This document shows, one piece after another, positions 34,329 to 41,917 of a stretch of DNA of 64,000 bases. Under the pieces are notes generated by a model. It saw only the letters and a list, made by a program, of their open reading frames with translations, was not told the DNA's origin and searched no databases. The position numbers and the translations under genes are program-made. Source of the stretch: Thermohalobaculum sp038534135 (GTDB taxonomy: Bacteria > Pseudomonadota > Alphaproteobacteria > Rhodobacterales > Rhodobacteraceae); contig JBCAXJ010000004.1 of assembly GCA_038534135.1 (NCBI GenBank), positions 62,001-126,000 on the forward strand. The letters run 5' to 3'. Each line of letters opens with the position of its first letter. Positions within the stretch are counted from its first letter, which is position 1.

Positions 34329-35009
34329 TCACGGCTCGGCGTGTGCCGCGGCATGACTGCCCTCGCGCTGCACACGAATGGCAAACGGGACCGTATCAAC
34401 CCGCAAACAGGCCGAGACATCCTCCGCCGACAGATCGCGCGTGTCCTTCAGATCGGCCATGCTCAGGACCAGCGTTCGCAGTGCGTCCCGATCTGGCGCC
34501 CGCCCGCACAGCAGTGCCCGCAGATAGAGCGCACAGATCTCGTCCTCGTCCGTGCGCCGATGCCCGCCATCGCCCATCGCGACCAGCGACACCGGCAGCA
34601 CCGGATCGGCCAGGATCGCCCGCGCCGTCGCCTCCGCCGTCACGAACGCCCCGGCATAGACCCGCTTGGCATGCGCCGCCGACACGATCCCGTGCGTCCC
34701 GTTCGTCGTCGTCTGCAACAGCGTCTCGCCATCGAACCGCACATCCCGGATCTCGTGCGGAGAGTTCCCGAAATCGAACCCCTCGGGCGCGATCCCCTGG
34801 CGCTCCCCCATGCAACGCGACCCGACGCCTGTGTCCCGCAGCCGCAAGGCCTCGTCCAGATCGTCCAGCATCAAGATCTTCTCGGCCCCGTTGCCGAGCG
34901 CTACAGCCGCTGTCGTGAACGCTCGGAACACGTCGATGATGACCGCTGTCCCGGTCGCCTCGGCCGCCGCGCCGCCATGGGTGCCGATGATGATGTCCTC
35001 TGCGCGCAT
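34329..35009 (-). CDS. ComB-family 2-phosphosulfolactate phosphatase-like protein
   Basis: The protein has 226 residues from ATG 35009, which has GAGGAG upstream; the open frame extends into the intergenic repeat but is not likely to be translated. Motifs of the ComB family are 'VIIDVFRAFTTAAVALGNGA' at about residue 24, 'GERQGIAPEGFDFGNSP' and 'LQTTTNGTHGIVSA'. The founding enzyme hydrolyses 2-phosphosulfolactate in coenzyme M biosynthesis, but bacterial relatives without coenzyme M are common, so the real substrate here is unknown. It is divergent from the PaaX-family gene. Confidence 0.85.
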   Translation of the reverse strand: MRAEDIIIGTHGGAAAEATGTAVIIDVFRAFTTAAVALGNGAEKILMLDDLDEALRLRDTGVGSRCMGERQGIAPEGFDFGNSPHEIRDVRFDGETLLQTTTNGTHGIVSAAHAKRVYAGAFVTAEATARAILADPVLPVSLVAMGDGGHRRTDEDEICALYLRALLCGRAPDRDALRTLVLSMADLKDTRDLSAEDVSACLRVDTVPFAIRVQREGSHAAAHAEP

Positions 35010-35068
35010 GTCCGCTCCTCTGCGTTCCGCCCGGCGCGGCGCATACCGCAGGCCGTCAGCCGCCGCCA

Positions 35069-35116
35069 GCTTTTGACACTGCTTTTCACCCTGCTTTTGA
35101 CGCCACTTTTGATCCT
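35069..35116. repeat. Four 12-bp tandem repeats between comB-like and paaX-like genes
   Basis: Four consecutive units share the frame (G/A)CTTTT-(G/C)A-: GCTTTTGACACT, GCTTTTCACCCT, GCTTTTGACGCC and ACTTTTGATCCT. They lie 27-74 bases upstream of the PaaX-family start and 60-107 bases upstream of the comB-like start. Each contains a TTTTGAC-like -35 core, so they could be repeated regulator sites or part of the divergent promoters. Confidence 0.6.
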
Positions 35117-35142
35117 GCGGCAAAACCGGCTAGACAAACCCC

Positions 35143-35964
35143 ATGAGCACCGACGACCCGCTGGCCCCGTTCATCGCCGCCCTCCACGCAGGCCGCCTGC
35201 GCGTCTGGTCCATCGTCGTCACCATCTTCGGCGACTGTATCCAGCCGCGCGGCGGGCGCGCCGCCATGGCCGAACTGCAAGCCATCGCAGAGCGTATGGG
35301 CATCGAGGGCGGAGCCCTGCGCACCGCCATGTCCCGCCTCGCCCGCGACGGCTGGGTCGAGCGCACGCGCGAAGGCCGCAACAGCTTCTACACCCTGTCC
35401 GAACGCGGTCGCGCGGTCTTCACGCCCGCCACGCGCCAGATCTATCGCGCGCGTTTCGCCGACGCCGACGCGCCCTGGCTGATCGCCATCTCGCAGAACG
35501 GTGGCCCCGACCCCGACGGCCCCAGCCTGTCCCTTGGGCGTCAGGTCACCCTGATCGCGCCCGAGGATGCCGCGGGCTGCCGCGCGGCCGGAGACCTCGT
35601 GCTCAGCGCCACGCCGGCAGAGGTCCCCGCCTGGGTCTGCGACGCCGCCTTCGACGCGGACCTGGCCGGGGGCTACCGATCTCTCGCCGACCTGATTGCC
35701 ACCGTAAGGCCCGAGGACGCCAGCGCCCTACCGCCACTCGACGCCTTGGCACTCCGGGTCATGCTGATCCACGCTTGGCGCCGCCTGACCTTGCGCCACC
35801 CCGTGCCACCGGCCGGACTGGTCGCCGCTGACTGGCCGGGCGAGGCATGCCACACGGCCCTCGCCCGCCTCTACCCCGCACTGGTCGAGACCTCCGAGAC
35901 ATGGTGGCCCACAGCCACGCCAGACGACGGACAGCAGACCCTCGCCACCCGCTTCACGTCGTAG
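35143..35964 (+). CDS. paaX: PaaX-family transcriptional regulator
   Basis: The 273-residue protein resembles PaaX, the phenylacetyl-CoA-responsive repressor of phenylacetate genes. The N-terminal winged helix (about residues 15-95) has 'GDCIQPRGGRAAMAELQAIA' and the recognition segment 'EGGALRTAMSRLARDGWVER'. The middle and C-terminal PaaX domains follow, with 'RVMLIHAWRRLTLRHPVPPA' near 215. It lies about 2 kb upstream of paaA on the same strand, which supports the assignment. Codon usage in this gene and the comB-like gene is strongly C-ending compared with the paa enzymes. Its stop is supplied by a dispersed palindromic element. Confidence 0.88.
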   Translation: MSTDDPLAPFIAALHAGRLRVWSIVVTIFGDCIQPRGGRAAMAELQAIAERMGIEGGALRTAMSRLARDGWVERTREGRNSFYTLSERGRAVFTPATRQIYRARFADADAPWLIAISQNGGPDPDGPSLSLGRQVTLIAPEDAAGCRAAGDLVLSATPAEVPAWVCDAAFDADLAGGYRSLADLIATVRPEDASALPPLDALALRVMLIHAWRRLTLRHPVPPAGLVAADWPGEACHTALARLYPALVETSETWWPTATPDDGQQTLATRFTS

Positions 35965-36000
35965 GATGGGCGCCCGGCCCATCTTGACCGTGCACCATGC
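35962..36000. repeat. Dispersed GC-rich palindromic element (copy 2)
   Basis: The element starts TAGGATGGGC on the paaX-family stop codon. A perfect 7-bp stem, GATGGGC (35965-35971) with GCCCATC (35977-35983), has a five-base loop. It shares its opening and geometry with the copy at 12001. No T-run follows. Confidence 0.65.
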
Positions 36001-36106
36001 CATGGCACACGGACTCACCGTCCACCAGCAGGGCGGGCTTCAACCCGCCATCGCTGGACGCCCTTGCCCCACTCCGGTACAATACGCACCACCGGGAGGG
36101 TTGCGT

Positions 36107-36331
36107 ATGTCAAAGTGGTCATCCTTCGAATGGACAAGCCTGGTCGTCGCTTTGGTCGGCTTGGCCGTCGCGATCTATTTTGGCGTCGTGAGCCTGACGG
36201 GAGACACATCGATTCAGGCGTCCGGAGGCTCCGCTGTCAGCACCGGCAGCGGCGCTGCCGTCGTCACTGGCGACAACACATCCGTCAACATTCGCGGCAC
36301 CCAGACCAATCAGGGCAGCAACAATGACTAG
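36107..36331 (+). CDS. Small single-span membrane protein with GSGxAVVTGDN motif
   Basis: The protein has 74 residues from ATG 36107, set by a GGGAGGG ribosome-binding site at 36094-36100. One transmembrane helix (about 9-29, WTSLVVALVGLAVAIYFGVV) is followed by a short Ser/Thr/Gly/Asn-rich tail carrying AVSTGSGAAVVTGDNTSVNI. Almost the same peptide, AVSTGSGNAVVTGDNSTVTI, follows the signal peptide of the next gene, which overlaps this one (ATGACTAG). The two genes are clearly a unit. I do not recognise a named family; the repeat of small and polar residues suggests short beta strands. Confidence 0.75.
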   Translation: MSKWSSFEWTSLVVALVGLAVAIYFGVVSLTGDTSIQASGGSAVSTGSGAAVVTGDNTSVNIRGTQTNQGSNND

Positions 36332-37640
36332 GCTCGGCGCGCTCCTGCTCGCGCTCTGCCTCGCCGCACCGCCCGCATCGGGCCAGTCGGTCGAAGCCGA
36401 GGACGGCGCGGCGGTCAGCACCGGCTCCGGCAACGCCGTGGTCACCGGCGATAACAGCACTGTCACCATCATCCAGGGATATACGATCGAGCAGCACGAA
36501 GCCGCGCTTGCCCGGCGTGAGGCGCAGATCCGCGCGGACCTCGCCAAGGTCTCCAGCGCCGAACAGGAGCTTCTGCGCCGCCAGATCGCCGACATCGAAA
36601 GCCAACGCACGGACCTGCAGACCTCCTATGACCGGGCAGTCCGTGAACTGACCGATCTGCGCAACCGCTTGTCCGATATCGGCGAGGGCATTTCCCAGCA
36701 GAAGATCGATGAAGCCAAGCAGGCGCTCTACGAGGGCGACCGCTCCAAGGCCGACGCCCTGTTCGCCGAGGTCGAGGCGATGGAGCAGGAGAGCATTGAC
36801 CGCGCCGCCGCCGCCGCCTTCGAACGCGGCAAGATCGCCGAACAGGAAGTGCGCTGGCACGATGCCTTGAAGCATTTTGACAAGTCGGCAAGACTAACGC
36901 CGACCTTTGAGAATCTGCGCTGGCATTGGGACTTTCTGTGGAAACTCGGAAATGGCAACGAGGCATTGCGCGTCGCAGGCTTGATGAAAGGCGCGGCAAT
37001 TGACGAGTCTGGACGCGAAAGCAGCGATTATGCGGTTGCGCTTTCGTGCGAAGCGGTTTCGCTCCGGATGCTCGGCCAGTACGACAGGGCAGAACCGCTC
37101 TACCGCCAGGCCATCGAGATCGGTAAGGCCACGATCGGAGAGACGCATCCGGACTACGCCACCCACCTCAGCAATCTCGCGGGCCTGCTGCGGACCATGG
37201 GCCGGTATGACGAAGCCGAACCGCTCTACCGCCAGGCCATCGAGATCGGCAAGGCCACGATCGGAGAGGCGCATCCGGATTACGCCACCAGCCTCAACAA
37301 TCTCGCGGGCCTGCTGCGGGCCATGGGCCGGTACGACGAGGCCGAACCGCTCTACCGCCAGGCCATCGAGATCGACAAGGCCACCATCGGAGAGACGCAT
37401 CCAAACTACGCCATCCGCCTCAACAATCTCGCGCTCCTGCTGCAGAACATGGGCCGGTATGACGAGGCGCGCCCGCTATACGCCGAACAACTCGAAATCA
37501 AGCTCAAGGCGATTGGGAAGGAGCATCCCAGCACAAAACTGGGTGCCGTCAACTACGTGCGCCTCCTCCGCGCGCACTTCCCCGACGATCCGGCGCTGGC
37601 GGAACTGGAAGCCACCTTCGGTGCCGACATCGGGCGATAA
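36324..37640 (+). CDS. Secreted coiled-coil TPR protein
   Basis: The 438-residue protein has a signal peptide (residues about 1-21, ALLLALCLAAPPASG). The shared motif AVSTGSGNAVVTGDNSTVTI follows at about 31-50, then a long charged coiled coil (about 55-140), and then TPRs. Four 42-residue kinesin-light-chain-type repeats (core 'AEPLYRQAIEIGKATIGE') lie at about 250-390. The repeats are nearly identical in DNA. It overlaps the upstream small gene by 8 bases. Function unknown; protein-protein interaction at the periplasmic face is likely. It lies between the PaaX-family regulator and paaA without an obvious link to phenylacetate. Confidence 0.8.
   Translation: MTRLGALLLALCLAAPPASGQSVEAEDGAAVSTGSGNAVVTGDNSTVTIIQGYTIEQHEAALARREAQIRADLAKVSSAEQELLRRQIADIESQRTDLQTSYDRAVRELTDLRNRLSDIGEGISQQKIDEAKQALYEGDRSKADALFAEVEAMEQESIDRAAAAAFERGKIAEQEVRWHDALKHFDKSARLTPTFENLRWHWDFLWKLGNGNEALRVAGLMKGAAIDESGRESSDYAVALSCEAVSLRMLGQYDRAEPLYRQAIEIGKATIGETHPDYATHLSNLAGLLRTMGRYDEAEPLYRQAIEIGKATIGEAHPDYATSLNNLAGLLRAMGRYDEAEPLYRQAIEIDKATIGETHPNYAIRLNNLALLLQNMGRYDEARPLYAEQLEIKLKAIGKEHPSTKLGAVNYVRLLRAHFPDDPALAELEATFGADIGR
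37075..37500 (+). repeat. 126-bp tandem coding repeats (TPR units)
   Basis: Four units start at about 37075, 37201, 37327 and 37453, each opening with GGCC(A/G)GTA(C/T)GAC and exactly 126 bases apart (42 codons). The second and third are nearly identical in bases as well as residues. This indicates recent duplication or gene conversion, so copy number may vary between strains. Confidence 0.85.
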
Positions 37641-37779
37641 CCACCCGGCTCGGTCCCGTGTGCGGTGCGGCATGAAATGCTGCTCCGCCACCCCGGGACC
37701 TCTGACTCACGCCGCACCTAGCTTACAACACAACGGAGCGGCGTTAACCTTTCGCCTATCGACTCCGCGTTGTTACGAA

Positions 37780-37825
37780 TGCGGTATCAAAGGAATACGT
37801 TTGCACTACCTTTGCGGTATCAAAG
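37780..37825. promoter_or_regulatory. Candidate operator: two exact 13-bp direct repeats upstream of paaA
   Basis: TGCGGTATCAAAG occurs at 37780-37792 and again at 37813-37825, 33 bases apart, about three helical turns. The second copy is also part of a CTTTG-6-CAAAG inverted repeat. They lie roughly 55-100 bases upstream of the predicted -35 of paaA. A PaaX-family or other regulator could bind here; this is inferred from position and spacing. Confidence 0.6.
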
Positions 37826-37877
37826 CGGGATGCCTCGCGGGACAGCGCGCTGGCATTAATATGTTACCGAAATCGCG

Positions 37878-37906
37878 TTGCATTAGGAATTTTCGTAATA
37901 TATAAG
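37878..37906 (+). promoter_or_regulatory. Candidate sigma-70-type promoter of paaA
   Basis: TTGCAT (37878-37883) and TATAAG (37901-37906) are separated by exactly 17 bases in an AT-rich patch. A ribosome-binding site (GGAGG, 37918-37922) follows before ATG 37929. This would leave a very short leader. Confidence 0.6.
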
Positions 37907-37928
37907 ATCTGAAACACGGAGGTTTCGC

Positions 37929-38924
37929 ATGTATTCCCAGGGACTGATCGGGGCCGACAGCCAGACCGAGGAAACACCTGAATTCCTTGAGAAATTTCAG
38001 GCGCGCATCGATGCGGACGAGAAGATCGAGCCGAACGACCCGATGCCGGAAGGCTATCGCAAGACCCTGGTCCGGATGATCGGGCAGCACGCGCATTCTG
38101 AAATAGTCGGCATGTTGCCGGAAGGGAATTGGATCACCCGCGCGCCATCTCTGCGCCGCAAGGCAGCATTGCTTGCTAAAGTGCAAGACGAGGGCGGCCA
38201 CGGCCTCTATCTGTACTCGGCTGCCGAGACACTTGGTGTGTCACGTGAGCAGATGACCGAGGAATTGCTCTCCGGAAAGGCGAAGTATTCTTCGATTTTC
38301 AACTACCCGACTTTGACCTGGGCGGATATCGGCGCGATCGGATGGCTCGTGGATGGCGCCGCGATCATGAATCAGATCCCACTCTGTCGTTGTTCCTATG
38401 GTCCGTACGCCCGTGCGATGATCCGCGTCTGCAAGGAAGAGAGCTTCCACCAGAGGCAGGGCTATGAAATAATGATGACGCTGGCCAAAGGTACCGACGA
38501 CCAAAAAGACATGGCACAGGACGCACTGAACCGTTGGTGGTGGCCATCACTGATGATGTTCGGCCCGCATGACAGCGATTCTACACATGGCGATCAGTCG
38601 ATGGCGTGGAAGATTAAACGCTTCACCAACGATGAATTGCGGCAGAAGTTTGTCGATGCCACGGTTCCTCAGGGCGAGCACTTGGGGCTGACCTTCCCCG
38701 ACCCGGACCTGAAATGGAACGAAGAGCGTGGCCACCACGATTTCGGCCCCATCGACTGGGACGAGTTCTGGCGCGTCGTTAAGGGTGGCGGCATCATGAA
38801 CCGCGACCGCGTCAAGGCCCGCAAGAAAGCCTGGGACGACGGCGCCTGGGTCCGAGAAGCAGCCCTTGCGCATGCCAAAAAGCGCAAAGAACGCAAGGCT
38901 TTGGCGGCAGTCGCCGCCGAGTAA
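37929..38924 (+). CDS. paaA: Phenylacetyl-CoA epoxidase, catalytic subunit PaaA
   Basis: The 331-residue ferritin-like subunit carries the di-iron site of the ring 1,2-phenylacetyl-CoA epoxidase. Two E-x-x-H elements are visible: DEGGH (about residue 83) and EESFH (about 170), plus the conserved 'WKIKRFTNDELRQKFVDATVPQGEHLGLTFPDPDL' region. The enzyme converts phenylacetyl-CoA to the epoxide with O2, together with PaaB, PaaC and the reductase PaaE. It has its own promoter and is separated from paaB by an antisense gene and a VOC gene, which is unusual. Confidence 0.97.
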   Translation: MYSQGLIGADSQTEETPEFLEKFQARIDADEKIEPNDPMPEGYRKTLVRMIGQHAHSEIVGMLPEGNWITRAPSLRRKAALLAKVQDEGGHGLYLYSAAETLGVSREQMTEELLSGKAKYSSIFNYPTLTWADIGAIGWLVDGAAIMNQIPLCRCSYGPYARAMIRVCKEESFHQRQGYEIMMTLAKGTDDQKDMAQDALNRWWWPSLMMFGPHDSDSTHGDQSMAWKIKRFTNDELRQKFVDATVPQGEHLGLTFPDPDLKWNEERGHHDFGPIDWDEFWRVVKGGGIMNRDRVKARKKAWDDGAWVREAALAHAKKRKERKALAAVAAE

Positions 38925-38934
38925 GCCGGTGCCC

Positions 38935-39813
38935 CTAGCCGATAAGCTCTTCCAGCCTCAGATGCGCGAAGGATGGCCCCAAGCGCCGTTTCGCTGCGTT
39001 GAGCCACATTGGCTTCGCCTTGCTGAGCAGCGCGTGGCGCCCGGTGTCCTGCCCGGAATCGTTCTGCTCGTGCATCAAAAGCACGAACGCGGGTTCAGAA
39101 GACTCCGAGATCGTCGGGGCGACCTCATCGACACGTTGGTGCGGAACGCCGAGATCGAAGACACCGAAATCAGGTTTGCTCGGACCGACAATCGTCAGTC
39201 CGCAGCCGATCCCAAAGCGCTTGAAGGGTGCGAGCGAGATCCGCCTACTGCCCGGACTTGTTCCGATCAGAAAGCCGCGTGGGAACGTTATCCCAAAGGC
39301 AGCGCTCTCGGTCAAAGGCAGAAGTTGTTGCGATCGTTCGATAAAACGAGAGCTCAAACCGTCATCGTCGTCGAGCCGGAACATCGCGAAACGCCGCGCG
39401 CAGCGTTCATCGATGCTGCACACAACCCGGTGGAGCGTTGGCGCGATCGCATCGGCGGGCGACATTTTGACCGCAAGGATGCGCGGGTCCGGCGCCACGA
39501 GGTCCAGGAGCCGATCGCGCCACCTTTGCGGGAGCAAGTCGGAGTACAGGATCACGGCGCGCCAGGTCTCGACGTTTTGCGCGGTCAGAGACGGCAGCGT
39601 AAGGGCCTCGAACGTTCTGAACCGCGTCTCGAGATGCGCTGGGTCGAACAAGACGCGCGCGCGCTGCTCGATCGGCAGTTCAGCGGCTTTCCGAAAGTCG
39701 GACGGGCCGGCTGTCAGGACCGAGAACCGGACAACGCCAACGATCGGGATTTGGTGGGCATCTGTGCTCATGGGATCGACTTTGGCTGGGCTCATTCTTG
39801 CGTGGGCCTGCAT
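38935..39813 (-). CDS. Putative rhamnosyl/glycosyltransferase-like protein inserted in the paa locus
   Basis: The 292-residue protein resembles the putative rhamnosyltransferase family found in Rhodobacterales. 'IVGVVRFSVLTAGPSDFRKA' opens the domain, and the acidic motif 'MFRLDDDDGLSSRFIERSQQ' near residue 150 fits the metal-binding DxD of GT-A enzymes. In-frame ATGs at 39795 and 39771 are alternatives to 39813; none has a strong ribosome-binding site. It runs opposite to the surrounding paa genes and converges on paaA with 10 bases between the stops. The acceptor and donor are unknown and a role in phenylacetate breakdown is not expected. Confidence 0.72.
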   Translation of the reverse strand: MQAHARMSPAKVDPMSTDAHQIPIVGVVRFSVLTAGPSDFRKAAELPIEQRARVLFDPAHLETRFRTFEALTLPSLTAQNVETWRAVILYSDLLPQRWRDRLLDLVAPDPRILAVKMSPADAIAPTLHRVVCSIDERCARRFAMFRLDDDDGLSSRFIERSQQLLPLTESAAFGITFPRGFLIGTSPGSRRISLAPFKRFGIGCGLTIVGPSKPDFGVFDLGVPHQRVDEVAPTISESSEPAFVLLMHEQNDSGQDTGRHALLSKAKPMWLNAAKRRLGPSFAHLRLEELIG

Positions 39814-39956
39814 AACCCTTTGAAATCAGTGGTATCTCACGTTGCAGCCCGTGCTGTGGCACAGGCCCAGATCGTGTCGCATAGCTGCCGCCAAGCGGCA
39901 ACACGAGATCGGTTGAGCGTTTACGGCTTGCGGCACCAAGGCGTCGGAGCGGGTGC

Positions 39957-40361
39957 ATGATGGCCTTTCGTCGCGCAATGCCGATCCTGAACGTGCGGGA
40001 CGTCCTCGCCTCGGTTGCGTTCTACGAGCGCCTGGGTTTCGAAAGCCATGGGACCTGGGGCGACCCGCCCGGCTTCTGTATCGTCCAACGCGGTGACGTG
40101 ACGCTGGCGCTGGATCGCTCCGGAGCGCCGGACCTGCCGCGCAATCAATGGTGGCACAGTTACGTTTATGTCGATGATGCCGAGGCTCTGATGAATGAGT
40201 TCCGCGCGGCCGGCATCGAGACGACCGAGATCAACACGCCGACCGAATACGGATGTATCGATTTTGATGTGATCGATTCGGACGGTCACCGGCTGGCGTT
40301 TGGACAATCATTGAACCCGGTTCCCGGCCCCGGTCTGGGATATGAACGCGGGCGCGGGTAG
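39957..40361 (+). CDS. VOC (glyoxalase/bleomycin resistance) family protein
   Basis: The protein has 134 residues with one vicinal-oxygen-chelate domain: 'AMPILNVRDVLASVAFYERL' at the start, GFESHGTWGDPPGFCIVQRG, and 'YVYVDDAEALMNEFRAAGIE' for the second beta-alpha module. The family includes glyoxalases, dioxygenases and antibiotic-binding proteins, and short single-domain members like this one are often ligand binders. It lies 9 bases before paaB on the same strand and may be co-transcribed with paaBCDE. An ATGATG pair leaves two start choices. Confidence 0.82.
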   Translation: MMAFRRAMPILNVRDVLASVAFYERLGFESHGTWGDPPGFCIVQRGDVTLALDRSGAPDLPRNQWWHSYVYVDDAEALMNEFRAAGIETTEINTPTEYGCIDFDVIDSDGHRLAFGQSLNPVPGPGLGYERGRG

Positions 40362-40370
40362 GAGGACGAC

Positions 40371-40655
40371 ATGACGGACGAAACGCCGCTTTGGGAAGTG
40401 TTCATTCGGCCGAGGAACGGTCTTGCGCATCGTCATTGCGGGTCTTTGCACGCCGCAGACGAGGTGATGGCGTTGCAGGCCGCGCGCGATGTCTACACGC
40501 GACGGGGCGAGGGCCAGTCGGTCTGGGTCGTGCGGTCTGCGGATATCACCGCCTCGGATCCAGCCGACAAGGGTGAGATGTTCGAGCCCGCCGAGACGAA
40601 GGTCTATCGCCATCCGAGCTTCTACGACATCCCCGAAGACGTGGGGCACATGTGA
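40371..40655 (+). CDS. paaB: Phenylacetyl-CoA epoxidase subunit PaaB
   Basis: The 94-residue subunit is the usual size. It starts TPLWEVFIRPRNGLAHRHCG and ends with 'ETKVYRHPSFYDIPEDVGHM', the typical PaaB tail. It bridges PaaA-PaaC pairs in the epoxidase complex. AGGAGG precedes the start. Its stop overlaps the paaC start (TGATG). Confidence 0.95.
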   Translation: MTDETPLWEVFIRPRNGLAHRHCGSLHAADEVMALQAARDVYTRRGEGQSVWVVRSADITASDPADKGEMFEPAETKVYRHPSFYDIPEDVGHM

Positions 40656-41410
40656 TGAACCATCGCGACGCCTTGCTGACCGGGTTGCTGCGCGTGGCCG
40701 ATGATCATCTGATCCTAGGACATCGGGTTTCGGAATGGTGCGGGCACGCACCGATGCTGGAGGAAGACCTGGCGCTGCCCAACATTGCACTGGATCTTCT
40801 GGGGCAGGCCCGCGCGCTCTACACCTATGCCGGTGAGGTCGAAGGGCAGGGGCGGACCGAAGACGACCTCGCCTATCTGCGGCGCGAGCGCGAGTATCGG
40901 AACCTGCTGCTGGTCGAACGTCCGAACGGTGACTTTGCGCACACCATGCTGAAGCAGCTGTACTTCTCGTCGTTCATGCACCTCTGGTGGGAGGCTGCTT
41001 GCGCCTCGGATGATGCGACGGTCGCTGGGATTGCGGCCAAGGCCGTCAAGGAAAGCGCCTATCACATGCGCCATTCGGCTGAATGGGTGATCCGTCTTGG
41101 CGATGGCACCGAGGAAAGTGCTGCGCGGATGGCGCAGGCGGTCGAGGACCTCGCGCCTTATGTCGACGAGATGTTCGCGCCGGATGATGTGAGTTCGACG
41201 CTCGCGCCTCAGACGTTGCCTGACAACCCGGCGTTGCGCGCGTCATGGGATGCGCAGATTGCGGCCGTGTTCTCCGAGGCGACGATCGAGCCGCATGTGC
41301 CGCGCGCATCGATTTCCGGTGGGCGCGATGGCCGCCATGGCGAGGAGATGGGCTTTCTGCTGACCGAACTGCAGTACATGCAGCGGTCCTATCCCGGGGC
41401 GCAGTGGTGA
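40655..41410 (+). CDS. paaC: Phenylacetyl-CoA epoxidase structural subunit PaaC
   Basis: The protein has 251 residues from ATG 40655, overlapping the paaB stop by one base. It is a ferritin-like homologue of PaaA that forms the stable PaaAC core. It starts RDALLTGLLRVADDHLILGH and carries 'LEEDLALPNIALDLLGQARA' and 'VKESAYHMRHSAEWVIRLGD'. PaaC lacks a functional metal site in characterised enzymes. It ends overlapping the paaD GTG start by four bases. Confidence 0.95.
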   Translation: MNHRDALLTGLLRVADDHLILGHRVSEWCGHAPMLEEDLALPNIALDLLGQARALYTYAGEVEGQGRTEDDLAYLRREREYRNLLLVERPNGDFAHTMLKQLYFSSFMHLWWEAACASDDATVAGIAAKAVKESAYHMRHSAEWVIRLGDGTEESAARMAQAVEDLAPYVDEMFAPDDVSSTLAPQTLPDNPALRASWDAQIAAVFSEATIEPHVPRASISGGRDGRHGEEMGFLLTELQYMQRSYPGAQW

Positions 41411-41904
41411 GCGCTGTCATCGATCTCTCGCTCGATGAGCGTCGGGCCTGGGCGGCAGCGGCAGCGGTGCTCGACCCCGAGGTTCCAGCGGTCAGTGTCG
41501 AAGACTTGGGGATCCTGCGGTCCGTGGACCTGATCGATGGTGTCGCTGTCGCCAAAGTGACACCAACTTATTCGGGCTGTCCGGCGGTCTTGGCGATCGA
41601 ACTCGCGATCGAGACGGCTTTGCGTGACGCGGGTTTCGAGGCGCGGATCGAGCGGGTGATCTCTCCGCCGTGGACGACGGATTGGATCACGCCCGAGGGT
41701 CGCGAAAAACTGCGCGCCTACGGGATAGCACCACCGGTGAAAGGGACTGGCAAAGGATCGCTGTTCTCTGATCCGGTGGTCGCGTGCCCGCAATGCGGAT
41801 CCGAAGATACCGAGCGTGTCTCGGAATTTGGCTCAACCGCGTGTAAGGCGCTTTGGCGTTGCCGGAGCTGCGCTGAACCCTTCGACTACTTCAAATGCAT
41901 TTGA
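41407..41904 (+). CDS. paaD: PaaD, Fe-S/maturation protein of the phenylacetyl-CoA epoxidase
   Basis: The protein has 165 residues from a GTG start at 41407 in a GTGA overlap with paaC. The N-terminal MIP18/DUF59-like domain has 'VLDPEVPAVSVEDLGILRSV' and 'VTPTYSGCPAVLAIELAIE'. The C-terminal zinc-ribbon-like part has CPQCGSED, then CRSC and a final Cys. PaaD is needed for epoxidase activity, probably through Fe-S cluster assembly on PaaE. A longer reading frame upstream is the paaC shadow. Confidence 0.93.
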   Translation: MSAVIDLSLDERRAWAAAAAVLDPEVPAVSVEDLGILRSVDLIDGVAVAKVTPTYSGCPAVLAIELAIETALRDAGFEARIERVISPPWTTDWITPEGREKLRAYGIAPPVKGTGKGSLFSDPVVACPQCGSEDTERVSEFGSTACKALWRCRSCAEPFDYFKCI

Positions 41905-41917
41905 CCGGGAGGCTCTG

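Noticed and set aside
34341..35831. 496-codon plus-strand open frame
   Set aside because: It is antisense to the comB-like gene and out of frame with the PaaX-family gene, both of which have clear motifs.
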